Positions 15,283 to 24,358 are shown, counted from the first letter of the stretch. The stretch: 64,000 nt of DNA from Sulfobacillus thermosulfidooxidans DSM 9293 (GCF_900176145.1 NZ_FWWY01000001.1:2070487-2134486); one strand, 5' to 3'. The notes: generated from the sequence alone by a model not told the origin. A program made the numbers and translations.

Positions 15283-16422
15283 ATGGTCAGCGTACTCGTG
15301 GCCGCGATTTCTCCTGTTATGGAATCGATCGATTTTATGTTGCGACAACTGTCGTTCGTTAATATCGCGGGCTCTACGGAAAGCATCCGGGAAGCAGTGG
15401 ATATTGCCAGCGTTGAACCGGTGGATGCAATGATTGTTGATGAAAGTCTCTTGAGTGACAGTTGGGGCCTTCAAGATCGTCTGGCCCGTGAGCCGTTTCC
15501 TTTGATTTTAATCATTCATACGCCGAGCGTAGAGTCTACTCGTCGGGCCCTAGCTATTCATGCGGCCGATGTGATAACGCAGGAGGCTATCCCTTCTTTG
15601 TTACCTCCGTTGTTGAAATCCTTGAATAAATCGGAAGAACATCCTATGTCTTTACATCGCATTATTGGGGTATATTCAGCCAAGGGAGGAGTCGGGAAGA
15701 CAACGTTGGCAGTCAATCTGGCTTGGAGTTTAGCGCTTTTATCTGAACGACCGACCGCGTTGGTCGACTTAGATTTACAATTTGGCGACATAGGTCCAAT
15801 GGTTCACGATAGTCCAGATGTGACGATTCGTGAACTTGTTGAAGGTTCACCAAAAGAGGTTGAGGAAGACAAGTTGTCGCGTTCACTCATAGCTGTCGAT
15901 GGATTGCCGTTAAATTTGCTATTGGCACCTTTGCATCCGCAATATGCGGACTTAGTGGAATCACATCACGTCAAGGATATACTTCAGCATCTTAAGGCAA
16001 CTCATGTTTTTACCGTGTGTGATTTATCGGCTGCCTTGTCTGATCAAAATTTGTCGGCTATGGATCTTGTCGATGTCTTAATGATGGTAGCAACGCCAGA
16101 AATGATCACTTTGCGTAACGTAGCCCGATCACTAAAAGTATTGCAAACATTATATCCAGAACAAGGTAGGATTCGCGTGGTAATCAACCGGGCAGGTACT
16201 GGTATGACATCTGATCAAATTAGTCAGGTATTACCAATTCCCGTATCTTATTGGATGCCGAGTGGAGGAGTGACACCTGTTCGGTCCGCTAACACGGGGA
16301 AACCTTTGGTCGTTGTCGATCCATCTAATCCTCTTGCAATATCCATTGAAAATATTGCGAAGACTCTACTGGAAGAATTTGAAGGCGCGAGCCGTAGAAC
16401 GGTTCGCAAAGATGTGTTGTGA
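15283..16422 (+). CDS. TadZ/CpaE-like pilus localisation ATPase
   Basis: The protein has an N-terminal receiver-like domain without a clear phosphorylation site (about 1-110), followed by a ParA/MinD-type ATPase domain with deviant Walker A KGGVGKT (about 134-140) and ADLDLQFGD-like switch sequence VDLDLQFGDIGPM. TadZ proteins place the Tad machine in the cell. The ATG at 15283 has AAGGA nine bases upstream; a GTG at 15277 is also possible. A paralogue lies at 20863-22044 in the same locus. The gene lies 22 bases after cpaB and 38 before tadA, in one operon. Confidence 0.88.
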   Translation: MVSVLVAAISPVMESIDFMLRQLSFVNIAGSTESIREAVDIASVEPVDAMIVDESLLSDSWGLQDRLAREPFPLILIIHTPSVESTRRALAIHAADVITQEAIPSLLPPLLKSLNKSEEHPMSLHRIIGVYSAKGGVGKTTLAVNLAWSLALLSERPTALVDLDLQFGDIGPMVHDSPDVTIRELVEGSPKEVEEDKLSRSLIAVDGLPLNLLLAPLHPQYADLVESHHVKDILQHLKATHVFTVCDLSAALSDQNLSAMDLVDVLMMVATPEMITLRNVARSLKVLQTLYPEQGRIRVVINRAGTGMTSDQISQVLPIPVSYWMPSGGVTPVRSANTGKPLVVVDPSNPLAISIENIAKTLLEEFEGASRRTVRKDVL

Positions 16423-16460
16423 GATGAGAGTGGCTTTGTTGGTAAAAGGAGTAAGAGAAG

Positions 16461-17810
16461 ATGTCACTACGCAACCGGATTAATGGAATGTCTTCAGGGG
16501 CTTCACAAGCCTTTAAAGCAATAAAAACCACACAAAATAATAAAACGGGAGAATTTGATTACTTAGGAACAAATTTTCTTGCACTCAAAAGCCGTGTACA
16601 AGACGCATTATTGACTCAGGTGATGGATCCGGAGAAACTATCGCGCGATGAGTTACGGGGCATTATTTTAAACATTGTTGAAGCTGACAAGGACATTTCG
16701 CCTTTAGAAAAAGATGCGTTGGTCAGAATTTTGGTCGATGAAATTTTAGGTTATGGTCCCATCCAAGCGCTGTTAGATGACCCAGACATCTCCGAAATTA
16801 TGATTAATGGGCCGTCGCGAGTCTATATTGAACGCCATGGATCATTGATTAAAACGGATGTGACTTTTCGCGATGAAGCTCACCTACGTTCGGTATTAGA
16901 AAAAATGTTATCGTTTACGGGCCGGCGCGTTGATGAGTCAAGTCCAATGGTGGATGCAAGGCTTCCTGACGGATCCCGGCTCAATGCGATTTTACGGCCT
17001 CTCGCCGTATCAGGCGATTCGATCACGATTCGAAAATTTTCCAAGGACCCCTTTGTTCTGTCCCAGTTGGTCCAGATGGGCACGTTATCGAGCGAAATGG
17101 CCGAATTTATTCAAGCCGCTGTGCATGGCAAATTAAATATCGTGGTATCTGGTGGAACTGGTTCTGGTAAAACCACAACATTGAATGCGTTATCAGCGTT
17201 TATTCCTGAATCCGAGCGCATTGTCACGATTGAAGACGCGGCGGAACTTCAGTTACAGCAAGACCACAAAGTGACATTGGAAGCTCGCCCGGCCAATATT
17301 GAGGGACGTGGAGGAATCACGATTCGAGATCTTGTTCGCAATGCTTTGCGTATGCGTCCTGACCGCATTATTGTCGGTGAGGTTCGAGGCGGTGAGGCTT
17401 TAGATATGTTGCAAGCGATGAATACAGGTCATGAGGGAAGTTTGACGACTGTTCACGCTAATAGTCCTCGGGATTGTCTTGCCCGTATTGAAACCATGGT
17501 GCTTATGGCTGGCGCGGATTTGCCTCTGACAGCCATCAGGACACAGGTGGCCTCTGCTATTGATCTCATTATTCAACAAGCACGGCTTCTAGATGGATCT
17601 CGCCGGATTATTCGGATAACCGAAGTCGTGGGAATGGAAAGTGGGATTATCACGACGCAAGATCTTTTCCAATTCGATCAAACCGGGGTGGATGAGGACG
17701 GGCGCGTGGTGGGCGTGTTCCGGGCCAATGGCATTCGACCGAAGAATTACGACCGCATTCGTTCCCAAGGTGTCGATTTATCGCCGAGCATATTTGGGAT
17801 GGGGGTGTGA
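16461..17810 (+). CDS. tadA: Tad pilus assembly ATPase TadA/CpaF
   Basis: This 449-residue secretion ATPase of the VirB11/PilB superfamily energises pilus assembly at the cytoplasmic membrane. The N-terminal domain carries the CpaF signature GYGPIQALLDDPDISEIMIN. The ATPase domain has Walker A GGTGSGKTT (231-239), an Asp box (IVTIEDAAELQL), Walker B/His box region (RIIVGEVRGGEALDML, HEGSLTTVHANSP) and a complete C-terminus. AAAAGGAG precedes the ATG. It is followed 7 bases later by tadB. Confidence 0.95.
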   Translation: MSLRNRINGMSSGASQAFKAIKTTQNNKTGEFDYLGTNFLALKSRVQDALLTQVMDPEKLSRDELRGIILNIVEADKDISPLEKDALVRILVDEILGYGPIQALLDDPDISEIMINGPSRVYIERHGSLIKTDVTFRDEAHLRSVLEKMLSFTGRRVDESSPMVDARLPDGSRLNAILRPLAVSGDSITIRKFSKDPFVLSQLVQMGTLSSEMAEFIQAAVHGKLNIVVSGGTGSGKTTTLNALSAFIPESERIVTIEDAAELQLQQDHKVTLEARPANIEGRGGITIRDLVRNALRMRPDRIIVGEVRGGEALDMLQAMNTGHEGSLTTVHANSPRDCLARIETMVLMAGADLPLTAIRTQVASAIDLIIQQARLLDGSRRIIRITEVVGMESGIITTQDLFQFDQTGVDEDGRVVGVFRANGIRPKNYDRIRSQGVDLSPSIFGMGV

Positions 17811-17817
17811 TAGAGTC

Positions 17818-18735
17818 ATGACAGCTCTGACGTTGTGGCTAGCTGTAACATGGCCTTTAGCAGTCTTGTTGATTGTCGTGGGATATCGTTCGACTCGAGC
17901 ATATCACATTACTCAAAGACGTCTCTATGCCATGGGATCGATCGGCGTATCGACGCCGAATAAACATAGCCCTTTTGATTTGTTTTCGGCAATCCGCAAT
18001 ACATGGAGCCAAGGGCAAAATGCTGCAGCACTGAAATTGCGAATGAGCGAATATATTATTTTCCTTGTTGGAGCTTTTGCCGTTCCCGCTCTTATTGGTT
18101 TTATTGTTCGAGGACCAATTGGCGCAGCGATATTAGGGCTAATTGGTGTAGGCGGGATGCTTCTCTATTTCCGGCTTATGAAACAACGGTATTTGCATCT
18201 TGCGGAACAAAGCTTACCGGATTTTTTGCGGGGCATATCCGGAGCTTTACGAGCCGGTACGTCCTTAACTCAAGCCATGGCCTTGGTGGCTAAAGAAACG
18301 CCTGATCCGTTAGGCTCAGAAATTTCCCGAGTTCTTCGACGAGAATCCTTTGGATTTAGCCTTGAACAAACTTTGAATGAGTTGACCACCCGCATTCCAT
18401 CGAAGGATTTGGCGTTAGCGGTGATGGTAATCAATATCCAACGTGAAATTGGCGGATCTTTGGCGGACATTCTCGAAAATATCGTGCAAACTATTGTAGC
18501 CCGTCAACGACTGGCTCAAGAAGTGCGGGCATTAACGGCTCAGGGGAGGATGAGCGGATGGGTATTGACGGCATTACCGTTTATCCTAGGATTAGCCATA
18601 TGGTTCTTGGATCCGGCCTATATGGATCCTCTATTTCATACAACCACGGGACTGATTATGCTGGGTTCAGCTGCAGTGTCAGTAGCGGTGGGGGGCTTCG
18701 TGATTAACCGGCTTGTTCGTTCACCAGAGCTCTAA
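17818..18735 (+). CDS. tadB: Tad pilus inner-membrane platform protein TadB
   Basis: This 305-residue type II secretion GspF-like protein has membrane helices at the N-terminus (LTLWLAVTWPLAVLLIVVGY), in the middle (about 77-125) and a pair at the C-terminus. Between them is the cytoplasmic GspF domain (LPDFLRGISGALRAGTSL, MVINIQREIGGSLADILENI). The ATG at 17818 lies 7 bases after tadA; a longer upstream reading overlaps tadA and is rejected. It forms the membrane platform with TadC on which TadA acts. Confidence 0.93.
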   Translation: MTALTLWLAVTWPLAVLLIVVGYRSTRAYHITQRRLYAMGSIGVSTPNKHSPFDLFSAIRNTWSQGQNAAALKLRMSEYIIFLVGAFAVPALIGFIVRGPIGAAILGLIGVGGMLLYFRLMKQRYLHLAEQSLPDFLRGISGALRAGTSLTQAMALVAKETPDPLGSEISRVLRRESFGFSLEQTLNELTTRIPSKDLALAVMVINIQREIGGSLADILENIVQTIVARQRLAQEVRALTAQGRMSGWVLTALPFILGLAIWFLDPAYMDPLFHTTTGLIMLGSAAVSVAVGGFVINRLVRSPEL

Positions 18736-18767
18736 TCCACAATAGACGAGTTAGGAGTCGAGTTGGC

Positions 18768-19700
18768 ATGCTGTTTTGGTTAAACGTGACAATCGCTGCA
18801 TTATTAGCATTAGCTGTAGTTACGATCTCCTTATGGGTTCGGGATTTACGGGTGGCTAATCGGCAGAAAACATTAAATGAACGTCTGCAATCATATCAAT
18901 TAGTGAGAAAACCGCCTGCGGATGAGCTTGAAGTTCCTTTTGTTCAACGCGTTATCGCTCCTATAATGCGCAAGATGTTTTCCACGATATCCCGTGCACT
19001 GACCCCTGCAAAAGTACGAAATGAATTAGCCAGACGTCTTAGACAGGCTGGAAGTAAGCTAAGTCCGGAAATCTTTGCGTTGTACCGGTTAGCAATATCG
19101 GGATTATTATTAGCGTTGGGTATTTTTTTAGTGAGGTTAAATTCTGGTGCGCCGCAGTGGCAACAGATTGCGATTCCCTTAGGTATGGCGGGGTTAGGCT
19201 ATGTTTTCATGGGCGTTCGGGTTAATACACAAGCTCAAAATCGTTTAAAGGCCTTAGAACGCTCGTTACCTGAAGTTTTTGATTTACTGAGTGTGAGTGT
19301 TGAAGCGGGATTAGCATTTGATGCGGCCATGCGCAAATTGGTCACGAATATCGATAATGGGCCTGCCAAAGAAGAGTTTACCCGGGTGATGTCAGATATT
19401 CAGTTAGGGATGACACGCGCTGAAGCGTTGGCTGCGTTGGCGGAACGCACCAAATCCCGTGAACTGAAGCGTTTTGCTGGTCTTGTTGCACAATCTGATA
19501 GAACGGGGAGCGGAATAGCAGGAGCCTTACGGGTCCAAGCCCGTGACATTAAAGAGGCACGCGCAGCACAGGCCAGGGAAAAAGCCGCGTTGATACCGGT
19601 GAAAATCATTTTCCCGATGGTCTTCTTCATTTTCCCAGCTATTTTCGTTGTGATTTTAGGTCCAGCGATGCTCTCAATTGTTCATCTCTTTCATGGATAA
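18768..19700 (+). CDS. tadC: Tad pilus inner-membrane platform protein TadC
   Basis: The 310-residue GspF-domain protein pairs with TadB. It has an N-terminal helix (VTIAALLALAVVTISLWV), two further helices around 108-150, the conserved cytoplasmic segment LPEVFDLLSVSVEAGLAFDA with RFAGLVAQSDRTGSGIA, and a C-terminal helix (FPMVFFIFPAIFVVILGPA). TAGGAG precedes the ATG. Gene order tadZ-tadA-tadB-tadC is standard for monoderm Tad loci. The downstream DUF192 gene begins 2 bases after the stop. Confidence 0.93.
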   Translation: MLFWLNVTIAALLALAVVTISLWVRDLRVANRQKTLNERLQSYQLVRKPPADELEVPFVQRVIAPIMRKMFSTISRALTPAKVRNELARRLRQAGSKLSPEIFALYRLAISGLLLALGIFLVRLNSGAPQWQQIAIPLGMAGLGYVFMGVRVNTQAQNRLKALERSLPEVFDLLSVSVEAGLAFDAAMRKLVTNIDNGPAKEEFTRVMSDIQLGMTRAEALAALAERTKSRELKRFAGLVAQSDRTGSGIAGALRVQARDIKEARAAQAREKAALIPVKIIFPMVFFIFPAIFVVILGPAMLSIVHLFHG

Positions 19701-19702
19701 GC

Positions 19703-20080
19703 ATGAGAATGGACAAGAATATTTTTCTTTCACGAGAGGTTTCCATAAGTAATATGCGTAGTGGGGAAGTTATCGGTTCTCACGTGATTGTGGCCCGATC
19801 ATTCTGGCAGAGATTCAAAGGCCTTATGGGTACTACATCACTCGCAATAGGTCATGGGATGTTATTTCCACATACAAATTCGGTGCATATGTTTTTTATG
19901 CGGTACCCCTTGTGTGTGGTTTATTTAAACAAGGATTTTGTGGTACTGCGTTGTGTTGTGCTTAGACCATGGACGATTGGTCCGGTAGTCCGGGGAACAT
20001 ATTGGGTACTGGAACTGCCGGAGAGCGTCGCTCAACAAATTTCGGTCAATGATTCTTTGGATGTCATGAAGGTGCACTAA
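19703..20080 (+). CDS. DUF192-family protein in the Tad operon
   Basis: The 125-residue protein carries DUF192 signatures: RFKGLMGTTSLAIGHGMLF, the MFFMRYPLCVVYLN segment and late VLELPESVAQQ. DUF192 proteins are small beta-rich domains of unknown biochemical role, usually exported, but this one has no signal peptide. It starts 2 bases after tadC, so it is translationally coupled and probably functions with the pilus or its regulation. Its function is not known. Confidence 0.82.
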   Translation: MRMDKNIFLSREVSISNMRSGEVIGSHVIVARSFWQRFKGLMGTTSLAIGHGMLFPHTNSVHMFFMRYPLCVVYLNKDFVVLRCVVLRPWTIGPVVRGTYWVLELPESVAQQISVNDSLDVMKVH

Positions 20081-20090
20081 CGAGAGAGAC

Positions 20091-20660
20091 TTAGGAACAT
20101 GACGAAGGTGGCAGTGTCTTTGAAAACGATCCTGATTCCGTAGCTGTGGAATTTCCCCCTTCCTGAATCATTGTGTAGTGCTGATTCATCAACACTGATG
20201 ATCCAAACCCTGGTAATTTAATTAATAAAGGATATGATGTTGATACGTTAACTTCGACGGTAGGTAAAGATGTAGAGGGAGATGGTGAGGGCGATGAAGA
20301 TGAAGATGAAGATGAAGATGAAGATGAAGATGAGGAAGAGTTAGAAGATGATGCCGGTGAAGATGAATTTGCGTTACTACTATAAAAATTTGCTGTCCAC
20401 TTTACCACGGCGTTATTGGGAAACAATCCAGAGTTGATTTGACTATAAATCGCACAGCCGATTTGTGTCGAGTTCTCGCCTAAAGATGCTGCCCGGACGC
20501 CAGCACGAGCACCTTGTTCAATGGAAATAAAGCCGCTAAAGATAAAACCCATTTGGATTATGGCAAATAGAAACAGCAGTAAGAGAGGTGCCACGAGTGC
20601 AAATTCGACAAGAGCCTGACCTTGATGATCATGGCCGATACGCTTCCACGACTTTTTCAT
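20091..20660 (-). CDS. TadE-like pseudopilin with polyserine tract
   Basis: The 189-residue protein has the TadE signature GQALVEFALVAPLLLLFLFAI, a class IVb-like N-terminal helix with a glutamate at the +5-type position, and the following EQGARAGVRAASLG. The extracytoplasmic part contains about 20 consecutive serines interrupted once, followed by SPSPSPS, then a beta-rich end. The serine run is encoded by a hexanucleotide microsatellite. The gene is on the opposite strand to the rest of the operon, converging on DUF192, with its own promoter expected in 20661-20862. It is probably a minor pilin. Confidence 0.85.
   Translation of the reverse strand: MKKSWKRIGHDHQGQALVEFALVAPLLLLFLFAIIQMGFIFSGFISIEQGARAGVRAASLGENSTQIGCAIYSQINSGLFPNNAVVKWTANFYSSNANSSSPASSSNSSSSSSSSSSSSSSSSPSPSPSTSLPTVEVNVSTSYPLLIKLPGFGSSVLMNQHYTMIQEGGNSTATESGSFSKTLPPSSCS
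20293..20334. repeat. GATGAA hexanucleotide microsatellite in tadE-like gene
   Basis: Six perfect GATGAA units (20293-20328) and one variant unit lie within the coding region and encode Ser-Ser pairs on the minus strand. Unit gain or loss would change tract length in steps of two serines without a frameshift. Confidence 0.95.
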
Positions 20661-20862
20661 GTAAATTGCAATCTCCTATTCTTAGGAAACGGTGCTAGTG
20701 GAATGACAATCAAAATGCGTTAATATTTATGGAATTAAATATAGTGTACGAACGAATTGTTTCTATGTAAATAATTTCCTTGGGATAAAAAGAATTATCT
20801 CCCATAATTGTGTAGTATTCAGTAGAATAAATCAGGAGTTTTGGTGATAGGGGGGATAAGTA

Positions 20863-22044
20863 TTGTTCACAGTGTATGTGGCAAGTCAGGAGGGACTGCG
20901 TGCCAAATTGGTAGGGGCGGTGAAGAATATTCCCGGGGCCGTACTGGATGGCAGCTCGACCGACTTGCGACAAGCACTGGATGAATGCGCTACAGAAAAT
21001 CCGGGTGTCCTACTCATCGACGATGAGCTGTTAATACAAAATGTAGGGCTTTTCGAACAAATTGCGAGCCTCCCCTATCCGATTGTTGTACTAGCTTCTC
21101 CGACGGATGCTGGAGCTGCCCGCCGTGCTTTGGCGATTAAAGCCAAAGACTTTATCAGCCTCGACAGTTGGCAGCAAGATTTAGCAGCCATTTTGTCACG
21201 GGTGGCCACGCCACTCGAAGGGGAAGTGCACCATGATGGGCGTGTTATTGTGGTGTTTTCGTCTAAAGGGGGCGTTGGCAAGACAACACTGAGTGTGAAC
21301 TTAGCTATTGCCCTCGCCAAAGCCAGTCGTCAACCTGTCGCCATCGTGGATTTGGACATTCAATTTGGGGATGTGGCGCCCATGGTCGGGGACGCGCCCC
21401 TAGTGACCTTATATGATTTGGTTAAGGGAACAACCCACATTGAAGCGGATATGGTGAAACGGGCGCTCAAACGCGTGGCCAATAATGTGTACATTTTGGC
21501 CGCACCCAATAATCCCGAAGAAGCGGACGATATTCGGGCCGATCACATTGTGCAAGTTCTGCAATTATTACGCGAAACTCATGCCTACGTGGTTGTTGAC
21601 ACCGCACCGGGTTACACCGATATTAATGTCGCGGCTTTTGATTTTTCTGATACGATTTTAACGGTTTGTACTCCGGATGTGGTAACGTTGCGCACAGTTG
21701 GACAAGCGCTTCAGGTTTTTTACGACGGGTTTCATTACGCTAAGGACAAAGTGCGGATTGTTCTCAACCGTAGCGGATCGAAAACAGGAGTCGAAACCAC
21801 CGATATTGCCCAGGTGCTCCAAAGTGCCGTCAGTTATCAATTACCCAGTGATGGCGCCTATCCCGTCCGCGCAGCCAATGAAGGACAGCCGCTCATGTTA
21901 CAGTTTCCGGAGTCGGCGTTGGCGCGAGCCATCCAAAATATTGCGAATGATATTGTTCAAGAAACGGAAGGCCGTCAACGTACAGTCGCCAAAAAACCGG
22001 GCAGACTTCCCTTCTTTTCCCGATTACTGCGAAAACCTGATTAA
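20863..22044 (+). CDS. Second TadZ/CpaE-like ATPase
   Basis: This 393-residue paralogue of 15283-16422 has the same architecture: a degenerate receiver domain (1-115, LLIDDELLIQ in place of a standard phosphoacceptor site) and a ParA/MinD-like ATPase with KGGVGKT (135-141) and VDLDIQFGDVAPM. The C-terminus is basic (KKPGRLPFFSRLLRK), possibly a membrane-binding amphipathic helix, which the first copy lacks. The TTG start follows GGGGGAT. It lies after the divergent tadE-like gene with its own upstream region, so it is expressed separately from the main operon. Confidence 0.87.
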   Translation: MFTVYVASQEGLRAKLVGAVKNIPGAVLDGSSTDLRQALDECATENPGVLLIDDELLIQNVGLFEQIASLPYPIVVLASPTDAGAARRALAIKAKDFISLDSWQQDLAAILSRVATPLEGEVHHDGRVIVVFSSKGGVGKTTLSVNLAIALAKASRQPVAIVDLDIQFGDVAPMVGDAPLVTLYDLVKGTTHIEADMVKRALKRVANNVYILAAPNNPEEADDIRADHIVQVLQLLRETHAYVVVDTAPGYTDINVAAFDFSDTILTVCTPDVVTLRTVGQALQVFYDGFHYAKDKVRIVLNRSGSKTGVETTDIAQVLQSAVSYQLPSDGAYPVRAANEGQPLMLQFPESALARAIQNIANDIVQETEGRQRTVAKKPGRLPFFSRLLRKPD

Positions 22045-22209
22045 CCGTGTTCCGGATGTCCGGACTATTTTCTATTCTCTTTCCGCCTTATTTCTGCCTA
22101 CGCTCTATTCATTGTGATGAAACATGTCATGTTATGAAGAATTATGTTACAGTGCACAATAATGTGAGTGTGCCCAAAATCATGACACAATGGAAGAGGA
22201 GCGAATGGC

Positions 22210-23931
22210 ATGAGCCAAAGAGGATACTGGGGAATAGGAATTATAGCAATAATTATCGCATCCGGTGTAGGATACGCTATAGCTAAGGCGCAGGACGTGC
22301 CGCCCAAACCGACGACAAATATCGGTCCCCAGTCCTTTACCAAATATGCAATGAATTCTCGCAATAACGCGGTGTACGAAACGGCAAATGTGAAAAATTG
22401 GACGGCTAACTGGACTTTTACGGCTAAAGAACCATTGCAGCAGGCTTCTATCGCGAATGGCATTGTCTATATTTCAGGAGACGGCGGTAATTTGGCCTAT
22501 CGCCATAACGATTTAATTTATGCGGTGGATGCCCAAACCGGGCAAAAATTATGGACGACTCAGCTTAATAATATGTCGATGACGACGCCCGTTGTCGCTC
22601 ATGGTATGGTGTTCGTAGGCAGTGGCACGCAAGGATTTAATCCCAAGGAGCAAGCCCTTGTCAATCATTTGCATACGCGTCATATTATTCGCGGAACCGG
22701 GCCTAATGCCATTTATGCCCTTAACAGCCTAACAGGCCAGGTAATCTGGAAATATAACACGCCGGGAGAAAATATGCCCACGTTTGTTTACCACCAAGGC
22801 ACTCTTTATGTCGCCAATGGAAATGGCAAGGTCTATGCCTTTAACGCCAAGTCCGGCACCTTGTTATGGACGGTGAATATTGGATCATATGTCAGTATGT
22901 CTTCTCCGGTGCTAGATGGGCATTTTCTCTATATCTCTGGGGCTCATCCCTATGCCTTGTATGCGGTCAATATCCAAACGCACCGGATTCAATGGAAAAC
23001 ACCTGTGCCAGCAGTCTTTGCTGGATCGGATGACTGTTCTTTGGCCCTGTGGCATCACCGGCTCTTTTTAGAGGGGACGGCGGGCACGTGGCACCACCCG
23101 CGTTCGGTATTATTTGCTTTTGACAGTCAAGATGGGCGCTTACTGTGGAAAAGGCGTTTAGGTGGGGGATTGTTGCCCACCAACATTGAAGTTTCGGCTC
23201 CCGTGATGGATCATGGTACGGTTTTTATTGGCTCGCCGATTACCCATAAAGAATATGCATTTAATGCCCGAACCGGTCATCTGGATTGGTCGTTTAAGGC
23301 CGCAGCCCCCATTGCCGAATCACCTGCCATCTTTGATCATCACCTCTTTGTGGGAGATACGATGGGAATGTTCTATGTTTTAAATAGTACAACTGGCAAG
23401 GAAATTGCCGCGCGCTATCTAGCTGGAGCTTTTGCTGCCGACTATCCCTTAATTGTCGGAAAAACCCTGTATCAACCGAATCAAAATGGGCAAATGTTAG
23501 CGATACCCTTAACCACCTTGATGGACTCTAACAAAAATGCTTTCGTCAGTTTAGCTGTACCTTCCGGCGCGTTGGGAGCTGATATATTGCAAGGAGAAAA
23601 AATTTTTATGAGCCCCGCGTTGTCATCCCGGGGTCTAACTTGCAACTCCTGTCATGTGGATCAAGGCACGACCACGACGTATGCTAGGGGGCACATTATT
23701 CCGACACTGATTGGCGCCGCTTCGGCATTTCCTCTCGTAAGAAATGGTCACGTGAGAACGTTAGATGGACAAATTAATCATTGCATCGCTGCAATGGGGG
23801 GAAACCGATTATCCTCGTCAAGCCGGACAATGAAGTATTTAAATTTGTATTTGCATTGGCTATCTAGTGGGTTTTCTGACCATCTTACACCCAGCGCCGC
23901 ACACCAAACGATTACGGGAGGCTGCAATTAA
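22210..23931 (+). CDS. PQQ-like beta-propeller fused to SoxA/TsdA-like cytochrome c domain
   Basis: The 573-residue exported protein has an N-terminal membrane or signal segment (about 5-26). A beta-propeller follows with at least seven blade signatures, such as AVDAQTGQKLW, ALNSLTGQVIW, AFNAKSGTLLW, AFDSQDGRLLW and AFNARTGHLDW. The C-terminal c-type haem domain has C478-N-S-C-H482. Its end, GHVRTLDGQINHCIAAMGG and then LHWLSSG, resembles the SoxA/thiosulfate dehydrogenase type (IN-x-C motif, C525). Tetrathionate hydrolases of acidophiles are PQQ-like propellers, so an oxidoreductase of sulfur compounds is plausible; a quinoprotein dehydrogenase is the alternative. The next gene is a small cytochrome c overlapping by one base, likely its electron acceptor. 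Confidence 0.8.
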   Translation: MSQRGYWGIGIIAIIIASGVGYAIAKAQDVPPKPTTNIGPQSFTKYAMNSRNNAVYETANVKNWTANWTFTAKEPLQQASIANGIVYISGDGGNLAYRHNDLIYAVDAQTGQKLWTTQLNNMSMTTPVVAHGMVFVGSGTQGFNPKEQALVNHLHTRHIIRGTGPNAIYALNSLTGQVIWKYNTPGENMPTFVYHQGTLYVANGNGKVYAFNAKSGTLLWTVNIGSYVSMSSPVLDGHFLYISGAHPYALYAVNIQTHRIQWKTPVPAVFAGSDDCSLALWHHRLFLEGTAGTWHHPRSVLFAFDSQDGRLLWKRRLGGGLLPTNIEVSAPVMDHGTVFIGSPITHKEYAFNARTGHLDWSFKAAAPIAESPAIFDHHLFVGDTMGMFYVLNSTTGKEIAARYLAGAFAADYPLIVGKTLYQPNQNGQMLAIPLTTLMDSNKNAFVSLAVPSGALGADILQGEKIFMSPALSSRGLTCNSCHVDQGTTTTYARGHIIPTLIGAASAFPLVRNGHVRTLDGQINHCIAAMGGNRLSSSSRTMKYLNLYLHWLSSGFSDHLTPSAAHQTITGGCN

Positions 23932-24287
23932 TGAACATCACGCAAAAAATAACGGCTTTAGCCTTTGCGGCACTGATGGTGGGGATAGGGAGCTATATGC
24001 TGACCACACGAGATCTGGTCATCAAAGCGCAGCAAGTGAGTCAAGAGCAGGCGGGCAGAGTGCTGTTTGCGAATTTATGCGCAACATGCCATGGTCCGGG
24101 TGGAGATGGATCAGGAGGAGCGCCTAATTTGAGCGACGGGCGTGTCTTACAAAAATATCCGACATCACAAGCCTTAGGCACGTTTATTCAACAACGCATG
24201 CCCGCAAGTGCCCCGGGGACTTTGAATCCTGACGAAACGCGCGATTTAGTATTATATATTCAAAGGTTAAACCGTGGCCCATCATAA
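23931..24287 (+). CDS. Membrane-anchored small cytochrome c
   Basis: The 118-residue protein has an N-terminal membrane helix (about 7-24) and a single class I cytochrome c domain: C50-A-T-C53-H54 binds haem, and M90 (QQRMPAS) is the probable sixth ligand. GPGGDGSGGAPNLSDGR follows the haem motif, as in short-chain cytochromes. The ATG overlaps the stop of the propeller-cytochrome gene by one base, so the two are translationally coupled. Electrons probably pass from the propeller protein through this cytochrome to a terminal oxidase. The active side is extracytoplasmic. Confidence 0.92.
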   Translation: MNITQKITALAFAALMVGIGSYMLTTRDLVIKAQQVSQEQAGRVLFANLCATCHGPGGDGSGGAPNLSDGRVLQKYPTSQALGTFIQQRMPASAPGTLNPDETRDLVLYIQRLNRGPS

Positions 24288-24299
24288 AAGGCTTGCTAG

Positions 24300-24328
24300 T
24301 TGAAGTCCATGCAGTGTAACGCTACAAT
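24300..24328 (+). promoter_or_regulatory. Sigma-A-type promoter of GNAT-mannosyltransferase-ThrE operon
   Basis: TTGAAG (24300-24305) and TACAAT (24323-24328) are 17 bases apart. The TTG start at 24359 follows with AAGGGAGGG between them. Confidence 0.75.
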
Positions 24329-24358
24329 GGGGACATGGTGTGAAAGGGAGGGCCACGT

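Noticed and set aside
20286-20340. Repeat array that could suggest CRISPR or a coiled coil
   Set aside because: Units are 6 bp without spacers and code for serine; it is a microsatellite.
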